NCBI RefSeq assembly: GCF_015690355.1
Contig: NZ_JADPRT010000003.1
Coordinates: 124,001-188,000, forward strand
Direction of reading: 5' to 3'
DNA length: 64,000 bases
Source: Streptacidiphilus fuscans
Lineage (GTDB): Bacteria > Actinomycetota > Actinomycetes > Streptomycetales > Streptomycetaceae
Shown: positions 56,618 through 64,000 of the stretch, in pieces
Position numbering within the stretch: the stretch's first letter is position 1
How the letters are laid out: each line of letters opens with the position of its first letter
Notes under the pieces: generated by a model
What the model was told of the DNA's origin: nothing
The model's database searches: none
Seen by the model: only the letters and a program-made list of their open reading frames with translations
Made by a program: the position numbers and the translations under genes

Positions 56618-57112
56618 ATGTCCACTCCGCCGAACCCGTACCAGGGCCAGCAGCAGGGCCAGCAGCAGGCGCCGGGCTACCCGCAGCAGCCGCCGCAGCA
56701 GCCCAACCCCGGCTTCCAGCAGCCGCAGCCGAACCAGGGCTTCCAGGTTCAGCCCCCGCAGCAGCCGGCGCCCGGCGGGCGCACCAAGCGCGTCGGCAAG
56801 GTCCTCGGCATCCGTCTGATCGTCAGCGTCGTCGCCCTGATCGTCATCGGCGTCGGCGGCTTCATCTGGGACCACGCGACCGGTGCTGCCGACACCGCCA
56901 AGGTCGGCGACTGCGTCCAGAACACGGGCAGCGACAGCAACCCGAACGTTCACGTCCTCAGCTGCTCGGACCCGAACGCCAAGTTCAAGGTGCTCCAGGT
57001 CATCAACAACAGCAGCGACGACTCCCAGTGCCAGAACGTGCAGGGCGTCGTGGCCGCGTACACCGAGTCCGGCTCCAACGACATGGTGCTCTGCCTCGGC
57101 AACAACGGCTGA
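56618..57112 (+). CDS. LppU/SCO3897-like single-pass membrane protein
   Basis: 164 residues from the ATG at 56618 with GGGGG seven bases upstream. A Pro/Gln-rich cytoplasmic head (residues 1-50) is followed by one membrane helix (LIVSVVALIVIGVGGFIW) and an outer domain starting AKVGDCVQNTGSDSNPNVHV with cysteines in DC, LSCSDP, SQC and LCLG that could form two disulphides. This matches the LppU/SCO3897 family, whose function is not known. It lies 160 bases after the sensor kinase. Confidence 0.8.
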   Translation: MSTPPNPYQGQQQGQQQAPGYPQQPPQQPNPGFQQPQPNQGFQVQPPQQPAPGGRTKRVGKVLGIRLIVSVVALIVIGVGGFIWDHATGAADTAKVGDCVQNTGSDSNPNVHVLSCSDPNAKFKVLQVINNSSDDSQCQNVQGVVAAYTESGSNDMVLCLGNNG

Positions 57113-57141
57113 CACGACATCGCGTCCAGCAGCTGATCGAC

Positions 57142-57174
57142 AGGGCCGCCCGCCGCTCAGGCGCGGGCGGCCCT
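57142..57174 (+). terminator. Terminator of the LppU-like gene
   Basis: Arms AGGGCCGCCCGC (57142-57153) and GCGGGCGGCCCT (57163-57174), perfect 12-base stem, 29 bases after the stop codon. Confidence 0.85.
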
Positions 57175-57317
57175 TCGGCGTTTCTGCAGGCAGGGTGGGG
57201 TTAGCCCCACCCCAAGACACCGAAGCGCCCCAATGCCCCCAGCGCCCGTGCCGGGCAGGCTGGTTCATGACGGCGGAGACCGATCCGCGGCAACGAACCG
57301 ACGAGGGAGCAGTCCTG

Positions 57318-57995
57318 ATGAGCAGCATCGCGGAGCAGCGCCGCGCCATGACCGGACCGGCCCCGTATCGGCCGGGGTTCCTGCGGGCGCCCTTCTCCGG
57401 GCAGACCTGGCGGGAGACGCTGCATCTGGTGCTCGACCTGCCGATCGGCGTGGTGATGTTCAGCCTGACCGCCGTCCTGTTCTTCTTCGGCGTCGGCACG
57501 GCGATGACGTTCATCGGGCTGCCGGTGCTGGCCGCGCTGATGGGCATGGCGCGGGGGTTCGGTGCGATGGAGCGGGCCCGTAGTGGCGCGTTGCTCGGGC
57601 AGGAGGTGGCCGGGCCCGCGCCGCTCGTGCCCAACCGTCCCGGCATGATGGCCTGGATGGGCGCCCTGCTGAAGAACGGCGCCAACTGGCGGGCGGTGCT
57701 CTACGGCGTGCTGATGCTGCCGATGGGGATCCTCGGCTTCACGCTCGCCGTGGTGCTGTGGAGCGTCGGGATCTCGGCCGCGCTCTACCCCGCCTACCAC
57801 TGGGTCTTCCCCCGCTACGTGGGCTGGCCGGGTTACAAGCTCTGGGACTACGACAACCACAGCTACTACATCCACACCGTCCCGGAGATCGCCGCGACCT
57901 GCGCGGTCGGGATCGTGCTGGTGCTGCTGACGCCGCAGGTGCTGCGCGGCATCGCCGCCGTCCGTCGGGCCATGGCGCGGGGGCTGCTGCGGTAG
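57318..57995 (+). CDS. Stand-alone sensor-domain membrane protein (paralogue of the kinase N-terminus)
   Basis: 225 residues from the ATG at 57318 with GAGGGAG upstream; an ATG at 57267 is possible. Four membrane helices in two pairs. DLPIGVVMFSLTAVLFFFGV followed by ERARSGALLGQE lines up with NLPLGIIGFVVTVALLALGI and ERARARALLGEA of the kinase at 55288. The second pair is separated by a loop rich in Tyr/Trp (HWVFPRYVGWPGYKLWDYDN). There is no kinase part. It may be a ligand-binding partner of the neighbouring kinase. Confidence 0.82.
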   Translation: MSSIAEQRRAMTGPAPYRPGFLRAPFSGQTWRETLHLVLDLPIGVVMFSLTAVLFFFGVGTAMTFIGLPVLAALMGMARGFGAMERARSGALLGQEVAGPAPLVPNRPGMMAWMGALLKNGANWRAVLYGVLMLPMGILGFTLAVVLWSVGISAALYPAYHWVFPRYVGWPGYKLWDYDNHSYYIHTVPEIAATCAVGIVLVLLTPQVLRGIAAVRRAMARGLLR

Positions 57996-58013
57996 CGAGC
58001 AGCCCCGCACGCC

Positions 58014-59756
58014 TCAACCCCGGGTCGACACCGTGCGGGTGTCACGGCCCGAGCGGAGCACCGTGCCGGGTATCGCGCCCGTCAGCTTGTCCTCCCGAAG
58101 CGTCTCGACCCCGTTGACGCGGACCGCGACCACGCCCTCCGCCCGCGAGTCCAACCGCGGGCTGTCGCCGGGCAGGTCGTGGACCAGCGTCGCGGGGCCC
58201 GCGTCGATCCGCTCGGGGTCGAACAGGACCAGGTCCGCGTGGTTGCCGACGGCGACGGTCCCACGGCCGCGCAGGCCGAACAGCTCCGCCGGGTCGGCCG
58301 TCAGCATCCGCACCGCCTGCTCCAGCGGGACCAGCTTGCGTCGCCGCAGGCAGTCGCCGAGGAAGCGGGTGGTGTAGGGCGCGCCGCACATCCGGTCCAG
58401 GTGCGCGCCCGCGTCGCTGCCGCCGAGCAGGACGTCCTCGTGCTGCCAGGTGTCGCGCCGCAGCTCCCAGCTGGCCGGGTCGTTGTCGGTCGGCATCGGC
58501 CACAGGACCGTCCGCAGGGTGTCGTTGACGCAGATCTCGACCAGCGTCGCGAACGGGTTCTGGCCGCGCTCGGCGGCGATGTCCCGCACGACGCGTCCGG
58601 TCAGGCCGGCGTTGGCGTCGCTGTAGGTGTCGCCGATGACGTAGCGGCCGAAGTCGGCGAGCCGACGGAAGACGCCCGCCTCCGGGCTGTCCGCGCGGCG
58701 CAGCATCTCCGCCCGCACCTCCGGATGTCGCAGCCGGGCGATCCGCTCCGGCACCGGCAGGCCGAGGATCTCGCCCCACCCCGGGATCAGGTTGAGCGCG
58801 CAGAAGGTGCCCAGCGACATGTTCATCGGCGTCAGGATCGGCATGGTCAGCGCCACGATCCGCCCGCCCGCCGCCCGCGCCCGCTCGGACGCCAGCAGTT
58901 GGCGCGGGACGCGACCGGGGACGGCGGCGTCGATGGTCAGCACGTTCCAGTTGAGCGGGCGTCCGGCTGCCGCGCTCATCTCGACCAGCAGCTCGATCTC
59001 CTCGTCGGCGAAGGTGTCCAGGCACCCGGCGACGATCGCCTCGATCTGCGTGCCCGGCGCCTCGCCGACCGCCCGGGAGAGGGCGACCAGCTCCTCGCGC
59101 CGCGCGTGCCGGGAGGCGACCGGCTGCCCGTCGCCGTCCGCGTGGGTGGACGACTGGGTGGTGGACAGCCCCCAAGCCCCCTCCGCCATGGCCTGCTTGA
59201 GCAGCGCGGTCATCTGCGCGAGCTGCTCGGCGGTCGGCTGTCCGCCGACCGCGTCGGGGCCCATGACGTGGCGGCGCAGCGCGCAGTGGCCGACCATGAA
59301 GCCCGCGTTGACCGCGGTCCTCCCGTCCAGCGCGGCCAGGTACTCGCCGAAGGACGACCAGCCCCACGGCACGCCCTCCTCCAGCGCGGCCAGCGACATG
59401 CCCTCGACCCGGCACATCATCCGCCGCGTATAGTCCGCGTCCTCCGGCCGGGCCGGGTTGAGCGGCGCGAGGGTGAACCCGCAGTTGCCACCGGCGACGG
59501 TGGTGACCCCATGGCCGAGCGACGGGGTGGCGAACGGGTCCCAGAACAGCTGCGCGTCGTAGTGGGTGTGGGGATCGACGAAGCCGGGGGTGAGCACCAG
59601 CCCGGTGGCGTCCTCGGTCGTCACCGCCGACTCCCGGCACCGGCCCGGCTCGGCGATGACGGCGACCTTGCCGTCCTTGATCCCCACGTCGGCACCGCGC
59701 GCGGCGGCGCCGGTGCCGTCGACCAGCGTCGCGCCCTGGATCAGATGGTCGAGCAT
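58014..59756 (-). CDS. D-aminoacylase/N-acyl-D-amino-acid deacylase-type amidohydrolase
   Basis: 580 residues. The composite N-terminus MLDHLIQGATLVDGTGAAAR is followed by the metal motif FVDPHTHYDAQLFWDP. Then come GVTTVAGGNCGFTLAP with the bridging Cys of D-aminoacylases, VGHCALRRHVMG, and GGSDAGAHLDRMCG with the catalytic Asp. The C-terminus returns to the small beta domain (GTVAVGNHADLVLFDPERID). The real substrate is open: this subgroup also contains enzymes acting on cyclic or N-acyl compounds. It is the last gene of the minus-strand catabolic group. Confidence 0.85.
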   Translation of the reverse strand: MLDHLIQGATLVDGTGAAARGADVGIKDGKVAVIAEPGRCRESAVTTEDATGLVLTPGFVDPHTHYDAQLFWDPFATPSLGHGVTTVAGGNCGFTLAPLNPARPEDADYTRRMMCRVEGMSLAALEEGVPWGWSSFGEYLAALDGRTAVNAGFMVGHCALRRHVMGPDAVGGQPTAEQLAQMTALLKQAMAEGAWGLSTTQSSTHADGDGQPVASRHARREELVALSRAVGEAPGTQIEAIVAGCLDTFADEEIELLVEMSAAAGRPLNWNVLTIDAAVPGRVPRQLLASERARAAGGRIVALTMPILTPMNMSLGTFCALNLIPGWGEILGLPVPERIARLRHPEVRAEMLRRADSPEAGVFRRLADFGRYVIGDTYSDANAGLTGRVVRDIAAERGQNPFATLVEICVNDTLRTVLWPMPTDNDPASWELRRDTWQHEDVLLGGSDAGAHLDRMCGAPYTTRFLGDCLRRRKLVPLEQAVRMLTADPAELFGLRGRGTVAVGNHADLVLFDPERIDAGPATLVHDLPGDSPRLDSRAEGVVAVRVNGVETLREDKLTGAIPGTVLRSGRDTRTVSTRG

Positions 59757-59768
59757 GGTTCCTCTCCT

Positions 59769-59835
59769 CCCTGGTTCGACTGAATCCCCTGTCCGACCAA
59801 ATCCCTGGTCCGACTGACTCCCTGGTCCCGACTGG
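59769..59835. repeat. Degenerate 17-bp repeat between two catabolic genes
   Basis: About four imperfect copies of CCCTGGTCCGACTGACT between the LLM oxidoreductase stop and the amidohydrolase start. Role unknown; it fills most of the 88-base gap. Confidence 0.6.
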
Positions 59836-59844
59836 ACCGATCCC

Positions 59845-60969
59845 TTATCCGACGGACTGGCGGAACCGCGTGGTGCGGTGCACGGGATCGGTGTCGATCT
59901 TCGGGATCACGTGCTCGCCGATCAGGTTGATCGTCTGCGCCGTCTGCTCCGGCGGGATGCCCACCGGCAGGCCGAAGACCAGCTGGTCAGCCCCGGCCGA
60001 CTCCCAGCGCTTGCACTGCTTCAGCACCTCGTCCGGGTCGCCGCAGATCATCAGCTCCTCGGCGATCAGCAGCTCGATCAGCTCCTCGCTGTACTCCGGC
60101 AGCAGCTCCGGCCAGACCGGGATCCCCTCCGGGCGCGGGAACGTGTCGTGGTAGCGGAAGAGCAGCGACTGCAGGTAGTTGAGCCCCCCGGCGGCCGCGA
60201 TCCGGCGCGCCTCGGCCGAGGTCTCGGCGCAGATCGCGGTCGAGGTGACCATCACGTTGTCGTTGACGAAGGCCCCGACCGGCTCGGCCTCGCGGATGGC
60301 GTCCTTGTAACTGGCCACCACCCACTCCATGTCGGAGACCTTCTGCACGCTGAACCCCAGTACGCCGAGGCCCTTGCGCGCGGCCATCTCGTACGAGGCC
60401 GGGCTGCCCGCCGCGTACCACATGGCCGGGTGGGCCTTGCCGTACGGCTTGGGCAGCACCTTGCGCGGCGGCAGCGTCCAGTGCTTGCCCGTGAAGCCCG
60501 GGTACTCGTCGTTCAGCCACATCCGGGGGAACTCGCCGATGGTCTCCTCCCACATCTCCTTGGTCGCGTCCATGGACGCAACGTCGGGGAGGAACCCGAG
60601 GATCTCGTGGCTGCCGGCGCCACGGCCCGTGCCGAACTCGAAGCGCCCGCCGGAGAGATGGTCCAGCATGGCGACGCGCTCGGCGACCTTGACCGGGTGG
60701 TTGACCTTCGGCAGCGGGTTGAAGATCCCGGAGCCGACATGGATCCGCTCGGTGGCGTGGGTGAGGTAGCCGATCACCACGTCGTTGGCGGAGATGTGCG
60801 AGTACTCCTCCAGGAAGTGGTGCTCGGTGACCCACGCGTACTTGAACCCGGCCTTGTCGGCCTTGACGACGTAGTCCATCTCCTCCATCAGGGCGTGGTG
60901 CTCGGCCTGCGGGTCGGCCTGGGAGCGACTTCTGGGCACGTAGCCCTGGATGAAGATGCCGAACTCCAT
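59845..60969 (-). CDS. LLM-class flavin-dependent oxidoreductase (bacterial luciferase-like)
   Basis: 374 residues, TIM-barrel fold. MEFGIFIQGYVPRSRSQADP, KYAWVTEHHFLEEYSHI with the paired histidines of the flavin site, PVKVAERVAMLDHLSGGRFEFGTGRG, and the C-terminal VFGLPVGIPPEQTAQTINLIGE. It probably oxidises a small organic substrate with FMNH2. Two of the three palindromic operators lie directly upstream. Confidence 0.86.
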   Translation of the reverse strand: MEFGIFIQGYVPRSRSQADPQAEHHALMEEMDYVVKADKAGFKYAWVTEHHFLEEYSHISANDVVIGYLTHATERIHVGSGIFNPLPKVNHPVKVAERVAMLDHLSGGRFEFGTGRGAGSHEILGFLPDVASMDATKEMWEETIGEFPRMWLNDEYPGFTGKHWTLPPRKVLPKPYGKAHPAMWYAAGSPASYEMAARKGLGVLGFSVQKVSDMEWVVASYKDAIREAEPVGAFVNDNVMVTSTAICAETSAEARRIAAAGGLNYLQSLLFRYHDTFPRPEGIPVWPELLPEYSEELIELLIAEELMICGDPDEVLKQCKRWESAGADQLVFGLPVGIPPEQTAQTINLIGEHVIPKIDTDPVHRTTRFRQSVG

Positions 60970-61005
60970 GGGTTCACCGTCCAGTCCCGGATTGGATCCA
61001 TCACA

Positions 61006-61022
61006 TCTGACGGACAGTCAGA
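61006..61022. promoter_or_regulatory. Operator copy 1 (LLM gene promoter)
   Basis: TCTGACGGACAGTCAGA; with one more base on each side the arms ATCTGAC and GTCAGAT (61005-61023) pair perfectly over five bases. It lies 37 bases before the LLM start codon. Confidence 0.68.
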
Positions 61023-61073
61023 TTTGGTTGTCTGCGACTCTGGCATTCGGCCGGAGCGCCGGTCAAGAGCCGA

Positions 61074-61090
61074 GCTGACTGACCGTCAAT
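61074..61090. promoter_or_regulatory. Operator copy 2 (LLM gene promoter, distal)
   Basis: GCTGACTGACCGTCAAT, an imperfect copy of the same motif, 68 bases from copy 1 and 17 bases after the SDR stop codon. Confidence 0.5.
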
Positions 61091-61106
61091 ACTCCTGCTC
61101 GGCATA

Positions 61107-61973
61107 TCAGCCGATGGTGACCCCGCACATCCAGCCGCCGTCGGCCACCATCGGCTGGCCGGTGACGTAGGACGAGTCGTCCGAGGTCAGGAAGAGCGCG
61201 AGGCGCGCCATCTCGTCCGGGCGGCCGATCCGGCCCAGCGGGACGACCTTGGCGTACAGCTCCTTGGTAGCCGCGGCCAGCGCCGCCGCGTCCTCCGCGC
61301 TCATCAGCGGCGCGCCCGACTCCCCCACGAAGGCGTTGGCCGGGTCGGACATCGGGGTGTCGACCGCGCCGGGGCAGACGGCGTTGACCCGGATGCCCTT
61401 GGGCGCCAGCTCCAGCGCGGCGACGCGGGTCATCGCGACGATCGCGCCCTTGGTGGCGGCGTACGAGGTCACCAGGGCCATCCCGGTGAGCGCGGTGTAG
61501 GAGGCGGTGTTGACGATGGTCCCGCCGCCCGCCGACTCGATGGCGGGTGCGGCGGCGCGCATGCCGAGGAAGCAGCCGACCTGGTTGACCCGGACCACCG
61601 CCAGGTACTCCTCCAGCGGCGTGGTGACCAGCTCGTTGAAGCGCAGGATCCCGGCGTTGTTGACCAGCCCGTCCAGCTTGCCGAAAGCGCTGGTGGCAGC
61701 CTCGACGGCCGCCGCCCAGTCGTCCTCGCTGCTGACGTCAAGGTGCTGGTAACGGACCCTCCCCTCGCCGAGCTCCAGCTGCAGCTCCTTGGCCAGCGCC
61801 TCGCCCTGGTCGTCGAGGACGTCACCGATCAGCACCTGCGCGCCCTCGGCGGCGAAGAGACGCGCCTCGGCGGCGCCCTGCCCCCGCGCGGCACCGGTGA
61901 TCAGCACGGACCGGCCGGACAGACGGCCGGAGGCACGGTCGGGGACACGGTCGGGGGCAGCAGCTTCGGTCAT
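61107..61973 (-). CDS. Short-chain dehydrogenase/reductase (hydroxysteroid-dehydrogenase-like)
   Basis: 288 residues. Classical SDR: cofactor motif TGAARGQG (near residue 27), NNAGILRF, catalytic Ser in NTASYTALTG and YAATKG with the Tyr-Lys pair, then NAVCPGAVDTPMS. ISD in LIGDVLDDQG points to NAD(H). The extra loop before DELYAKVVPLGRIGRP is like that of 3-alpha- and 20-beta-hydroxysteroid or carveol dehydrogenases. The true alcohol substrate is unknown. Confidence 0.86.
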   Translation of the reverse strand: MTEAAAPDRVPDRASGRLSGRSVLITGAARGQGAAEARLFAAEGAQVLIGDVLDDQGEALAKELQLELGEGRVRYQHLDVSSEDDWAAAVEAATSAFGKLDGLVNNAGILRFNELVTTPLEEYLAVVRVNQVGCFLGMRAAAPAIESAGGGTIVNTASYTALTGMALVTSYAATKGAIVAMTRVAALELAPKGIRVNAVCPGAVDTPMSDPANAFVGESGAPLMSAEDAAALAAATKELYAKVVPLGRIGRPDEMARLALFLTSDDSSYVTGQPMVADGGWMCGVTIG

Positions 61974-62017
61974 GGTGCGGACTCCTTCGGGACTCGTCCG
62001 ACGTCCGGCAGAGCATT

Positions 62018-62034
62018 TCTGACGGATCGTCAGT
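62018..62034. promoter_or_regulatory. Operator copy 3 (SDR gene promoter)
   Basis: TCTGACGGATCGTCAGT; CTGACG and CGTCAG form a perfect palindrome around GAT. It lies 45 bases before the SDR start codon, within the 132-base gap to the next gene. Confidence 0.68.
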
Positions 62035-62105
62035 TCTCGTCGTCCGAGTGTCCTTCCAGAGCCCGCACAAGGGAAGACCGCGCATGGAAGGAGCTGGAAC
62101 CGCCC

Positions 62106-63023
62106 TCACACCAGCGGCAGCACGTCCGTGGCGATCAGCTCCAGCTGCGCCAGGTACTCGGCCAGGTCGCGGCTGCGCGGACGCAGCTGCAGATGGGTGG
62201 CACCGACCGCGACGTACCGCCGCAGCAGCTCCGCCAGCGCGTCCGGCTTGCCCGAGACGGAGCGGCGGCCGATGTCCCAGCCCGGTTCGCCGACGTAGAG
62301 CGGCGGCGCGATCGCGTTGACGACGAACGGCCCGCTGCGGCCCGCCTGTTCGCGGGTGGTGCGGATCAACTCCAGCTGCGCGGGCAGCGCGTCCAGGGTG
62401 TCGCCCTGGGAGAGCCAGCCCTCCGCCAGCCGTGCCGCCCGCCGGACCGCCGCCGGGGCCGAGCCGCCGACCCAGATCGGTGGACGCGGCGTCTGCACCG
62501 GACGCGGCGAGACGGCCAGGTCCCGGAACCGGAACCGGGGGCCGTCGTGCACCGGGTACTCGTCGGTCAGCGCCGCGTCGAGTGCGCCGATGGTTTCGTC
62601 GAGGATCTCGCCGCGCCGGTGGAAGTCGACGCCGAGCGTCTCGAACTCCTCCTGCACATGGCCCGCTCCGACGCCGAGCACCAACCGGCCGCCACTGAGC
62701 AGGTCGACGGTCGCGTACTGCTTGGCGGAGAGCAGCGGATGCCGCAGCGGCGCGACGGCGATGTGCGAGAGCAGCCGGGTCCGCGTGGTCAGCCCGGCCA
62801 GGTAGCCGAGCGTCGACACCGGGTCGTACCAGGTCGCGCCCATCGGCCCGACCAGCCGACGCGGGACGGCGACGTGGTCGCAGCAGGCGACGTAGGCGTA
62901 GCCGAGCCGGTCGGCGGCCTGCGCGACGGCGGCCAGCTCGGCCGGTCCGGCCGCGGCCTCCCAGGGTTCGACGAAGATGGTGCTCTGCGCCTGGACGGGC
63001 AGTTGGATCCCGAACTCAGCCAC
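62106..63023 (-). CDS. LLM-class F420-dependent oxidoreductase (TIGR03619-like)
   Basis: 305 residues. MAEFGIQLPVQAQSTIFVEP, CDHVAVPRRLVGPMGATWYDP, LLSGGRLVLGVGAGHVQEEFETLGV and PRPPIWVGGSAPAAVRRAARLAEGW are typical of F420-dependent members of the luciferase-like family. Deazaflavin F420 is available in Streptomycetes. It overlaps the upstream amidohydrolase gene by eight bases, so the two are one transcript and may act on successive steps. Confidence 0.85.
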   Translation of the reverse strand: MAEFGIQLPVQAQSTIFVEPWEAAAGPAELAAVAQAADRLGYAYVACCDHVAVPRRLVGPMGATWYDPVSTLGYLAGLTTRTRLLSHIAVAPLRHPLLSAKQYATVDLLSGGRLVLGVGAGHVQEEFETLGVDFHRRGEILDETIGALDAALTDEYPVHDGPRFRFRDLAVSPRPVQTPRPPIWVGGSAPAAVRRAARLAEGWLSQGDTLDALPAQLELIRTTREQAGRSGPFVVNAIAPPLYVGEPGWDIGRRSVSGKPDALAELLRRYVAVGATHLQLRPRSRDLAEYLAQLELIATDVLPLV

Positions 63024-64000
63024 CCTGCACCCCCGCTGACGATTCCGCCGAGGATCCCGCTGCGGACCCCGCTCCGCCCCACAGCCCGTCCGGCGTCAGC
63101 CCGAGCAGCTCGATCGCGTTGCCGCGCACGATCTGCTCGACGACGGGCGCTTCGAGGTGGCCCATCTGCTCCTCGGCGACCTCGCGGCTCTTGGGCCAGG
63201 TCGAGTCGGAGTGCGGGTAGTCGGTCTCGTAGAGAACGTTGGCCGCGCCGATCGCGTCCAGGTTGCGCAGGCCGTGCGGGTCGTCGAAGAAGCAGCCGTA
63301 GACGTGCTGGGCGAAGAGTTCGCTGGGCCGGGTGAAGACCTTGTCGGCGACGCCGCCCCAGGCGCGGTTCTCCTCCCAGACCACGTCGGCGCGGGCCAGG
63401 ATGTAGGGGATCCAGCCGATCTGGCCCTCGGCGTACATGATCTTCAGGTCGCGGAACCGGTCGAACTTGCCGCTCATCAGCCAGTCGACCATGGAGAAGC
63501 AGCAGTTGGCGAAGGTGATGGTGGACCCGACGGCGGGCGGCGCGTCGGCGGAGGTCGACGGCATCCGCGAGGAGCTGCCGATGTGCATCGCGATGACCGT
63601 CCGGGTCTCCTCGCAGGCGCGCAGGAAGGGGTCCCAGTCGTCGGTGTGGATGCTGGGCAGGCCCAGGTGCGGGGGTATCTCGCTGAAGCAGACCGCCCGG
63701 ACGCCGCGCGCCGCGTTGCGGCGTACCTCGGCCGCGGCCAGCTCGGCGTCCCAGAGCGGGACGATGGCGAGCGGGATCATCCGCCCCTGCGCGGCCGGGC
63801 CGCACCACTCCTCGACCATCCAGTCGTTGTAGGCCCGGATGCAGAGCAGCCCCAGCTCGTGGTCCTTGGCCTCGGTGAAGGTCTGGCCGCAGAAGCGCGG
63901 GAAGGTCGGGAAGCAGAGCGCGGACTGGACGTGGTTGACGTCCATGTCCTCCAGCCGCTCGGGTATCGAGAACGACCCCGGCCGCATCTGCTCGTAGGTG
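63016..64000 (-). CDS. Amidohydrolase family protein (ACMSD/decarboxylase-like), N-terminus outside window
   Basis: At least 327 residues; the frame is open to the window edge and family members have an N-terminal HxH segment that must lie beyond it. Visible motifs are VNHVQSALCFPTFPRFCGQTF, AMHIGSSSRMPSTSADAP (metal His), MYAEGQIGWIPYILARAD and YETDYPHSDSTWP with the catalytic Asp and His. This is the metal-dependent TIM-barrel subgroup that holds aminocarboxymuconate semialdehyde decarboxylase-type enzymes. The C-terminal 20 residues are a Gly/Ser/Ala tail. Confidence 0.82.
   Translation of the reverse strand, partial: TYEQMRPGSFSIPERLEDMDVNHVQSALCFPTFPRFCGQTFTEAKDHELGLLCIRAYNDWMVEEWCGPAAQGRMIPLAIVPLWDAELAAAEVRRNAARGVRAVCFSEIPPHLGLPSIHTDDWDPFLRACEETRTVIAMHIGSSSRMPSTSADAPPAVGSTITFANCCFSMVDWLMSGKFDRFRDLKIMYAEGQIGWIPYILARADVVWEENRAWGGVADKVFTRPSELFAQHVYGCFFDDPHGLRNLDAIGAANVLYETDYPHSDSTWPKSREVAEEQMGHLEAPVVEQIVRGNAIELLGLTPDGLWGGAGSAAGSSAESSAGVQGG

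Noticed and set aside
58000..64000. A natural-product biosynthetic cluster
   Set aside because: No synthase, carrier protein, cyclase or peptide-modifying gene is present; the enzymes are of degradative type.

Overview
The window is high-GC actinobacterial DNA. Protein families, gene order and codon use (TTG and GTG starts, leaderless-type promoters) point to Streptomyces or a close relative in the Streptomycetaceae. Genes carried here include DUF2637 and DUF2786 proteins, LppU/SCO3897-type proteins, HxxFTG-type adenosine deaminase, a nusG with a long acidic N-terminus and an incomplete second nuo operon. From memory, the order tuf-fusA-rpsG-rpsL / rpoC-rpoB / rplL-rplJ / rplA-rplK / nusG-secE / aminotransferase / murB / hadAB-rpmG / tRNA-Tyr / htpX / nuo matches one conserved block of the Streptomyces chromosome.

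Layout. 1-3.2 kb: cell-envelope sugar genes (epimerase fragment, family 2 glycosyltransferase, membrane GT39-like mannosyltransferase). 3.3-25.2 kb: the information-processing core, all on the minus strand: str operon (rpsL, rpsG, fusA, tuf), rpoB-rpoC, rplJ-rplL, rplK-rplA, secE-nusG and tRNA-Trp. Accessory genes interleaved in it are DUF1707/DUF4190, DUF2637 and DUF2786 proteins and a LolA-like lipoprotein. 25.6-37.7 kb: housekeeping and mixed genes (aminotransferase, adenosine deaminase, an ABC exporter with low-complexity tails, murB, an MFS exporter with its TetR regulator, hadA/hadB dehydratase, rpmG with tRNA-Met and tRNA-Thr, an amidohydrolase, a GNAT). 37.9-42.2 kb: a PadR regulator, then a decayed mobile island ending at tRNA-Tyr. 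It holds an internally deleted IS30 element, a tyrosine-integrase stub, a secreted RCC1-repeat gene and about 1 kb of non-coding debris. 42.5-45.1 kb: yajQ, mug, yccF, htpX. 45.3-55.0 kb: a ten-gene nuo operon A-B-C-H-I-J-K-L-M-N without D, E, F, G. 55.3-58.0 kb: a NarL-type sensor kinase without a response regulator, an LppU-like protein and a kinase-less sensor-domain protein. 58-64 kb: an apparently catabolic group (two amidohydrolases, two luciferase-like oxidoreductases, one short-chain dehydrogenase).

The least ordinary parts are: (i) the relic island at tRNA-Tyr, flanked by an imperfect 27-bp repeat; (ii) three copies of a 17-bp palindromic operator (CTGAC-N5-GTCA core) in the two promoter regions of the 60-62 kb catabolic genes, for which no regulator is visible here; (iii) the partial complex I with long disordered tails on NuoC and NuoI; (iv) a Thr in place of the usual Asn inside the RpoB rifampicin region. 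No CRISPR array, rRNA gene or biosynthetic gene cluster was seen.
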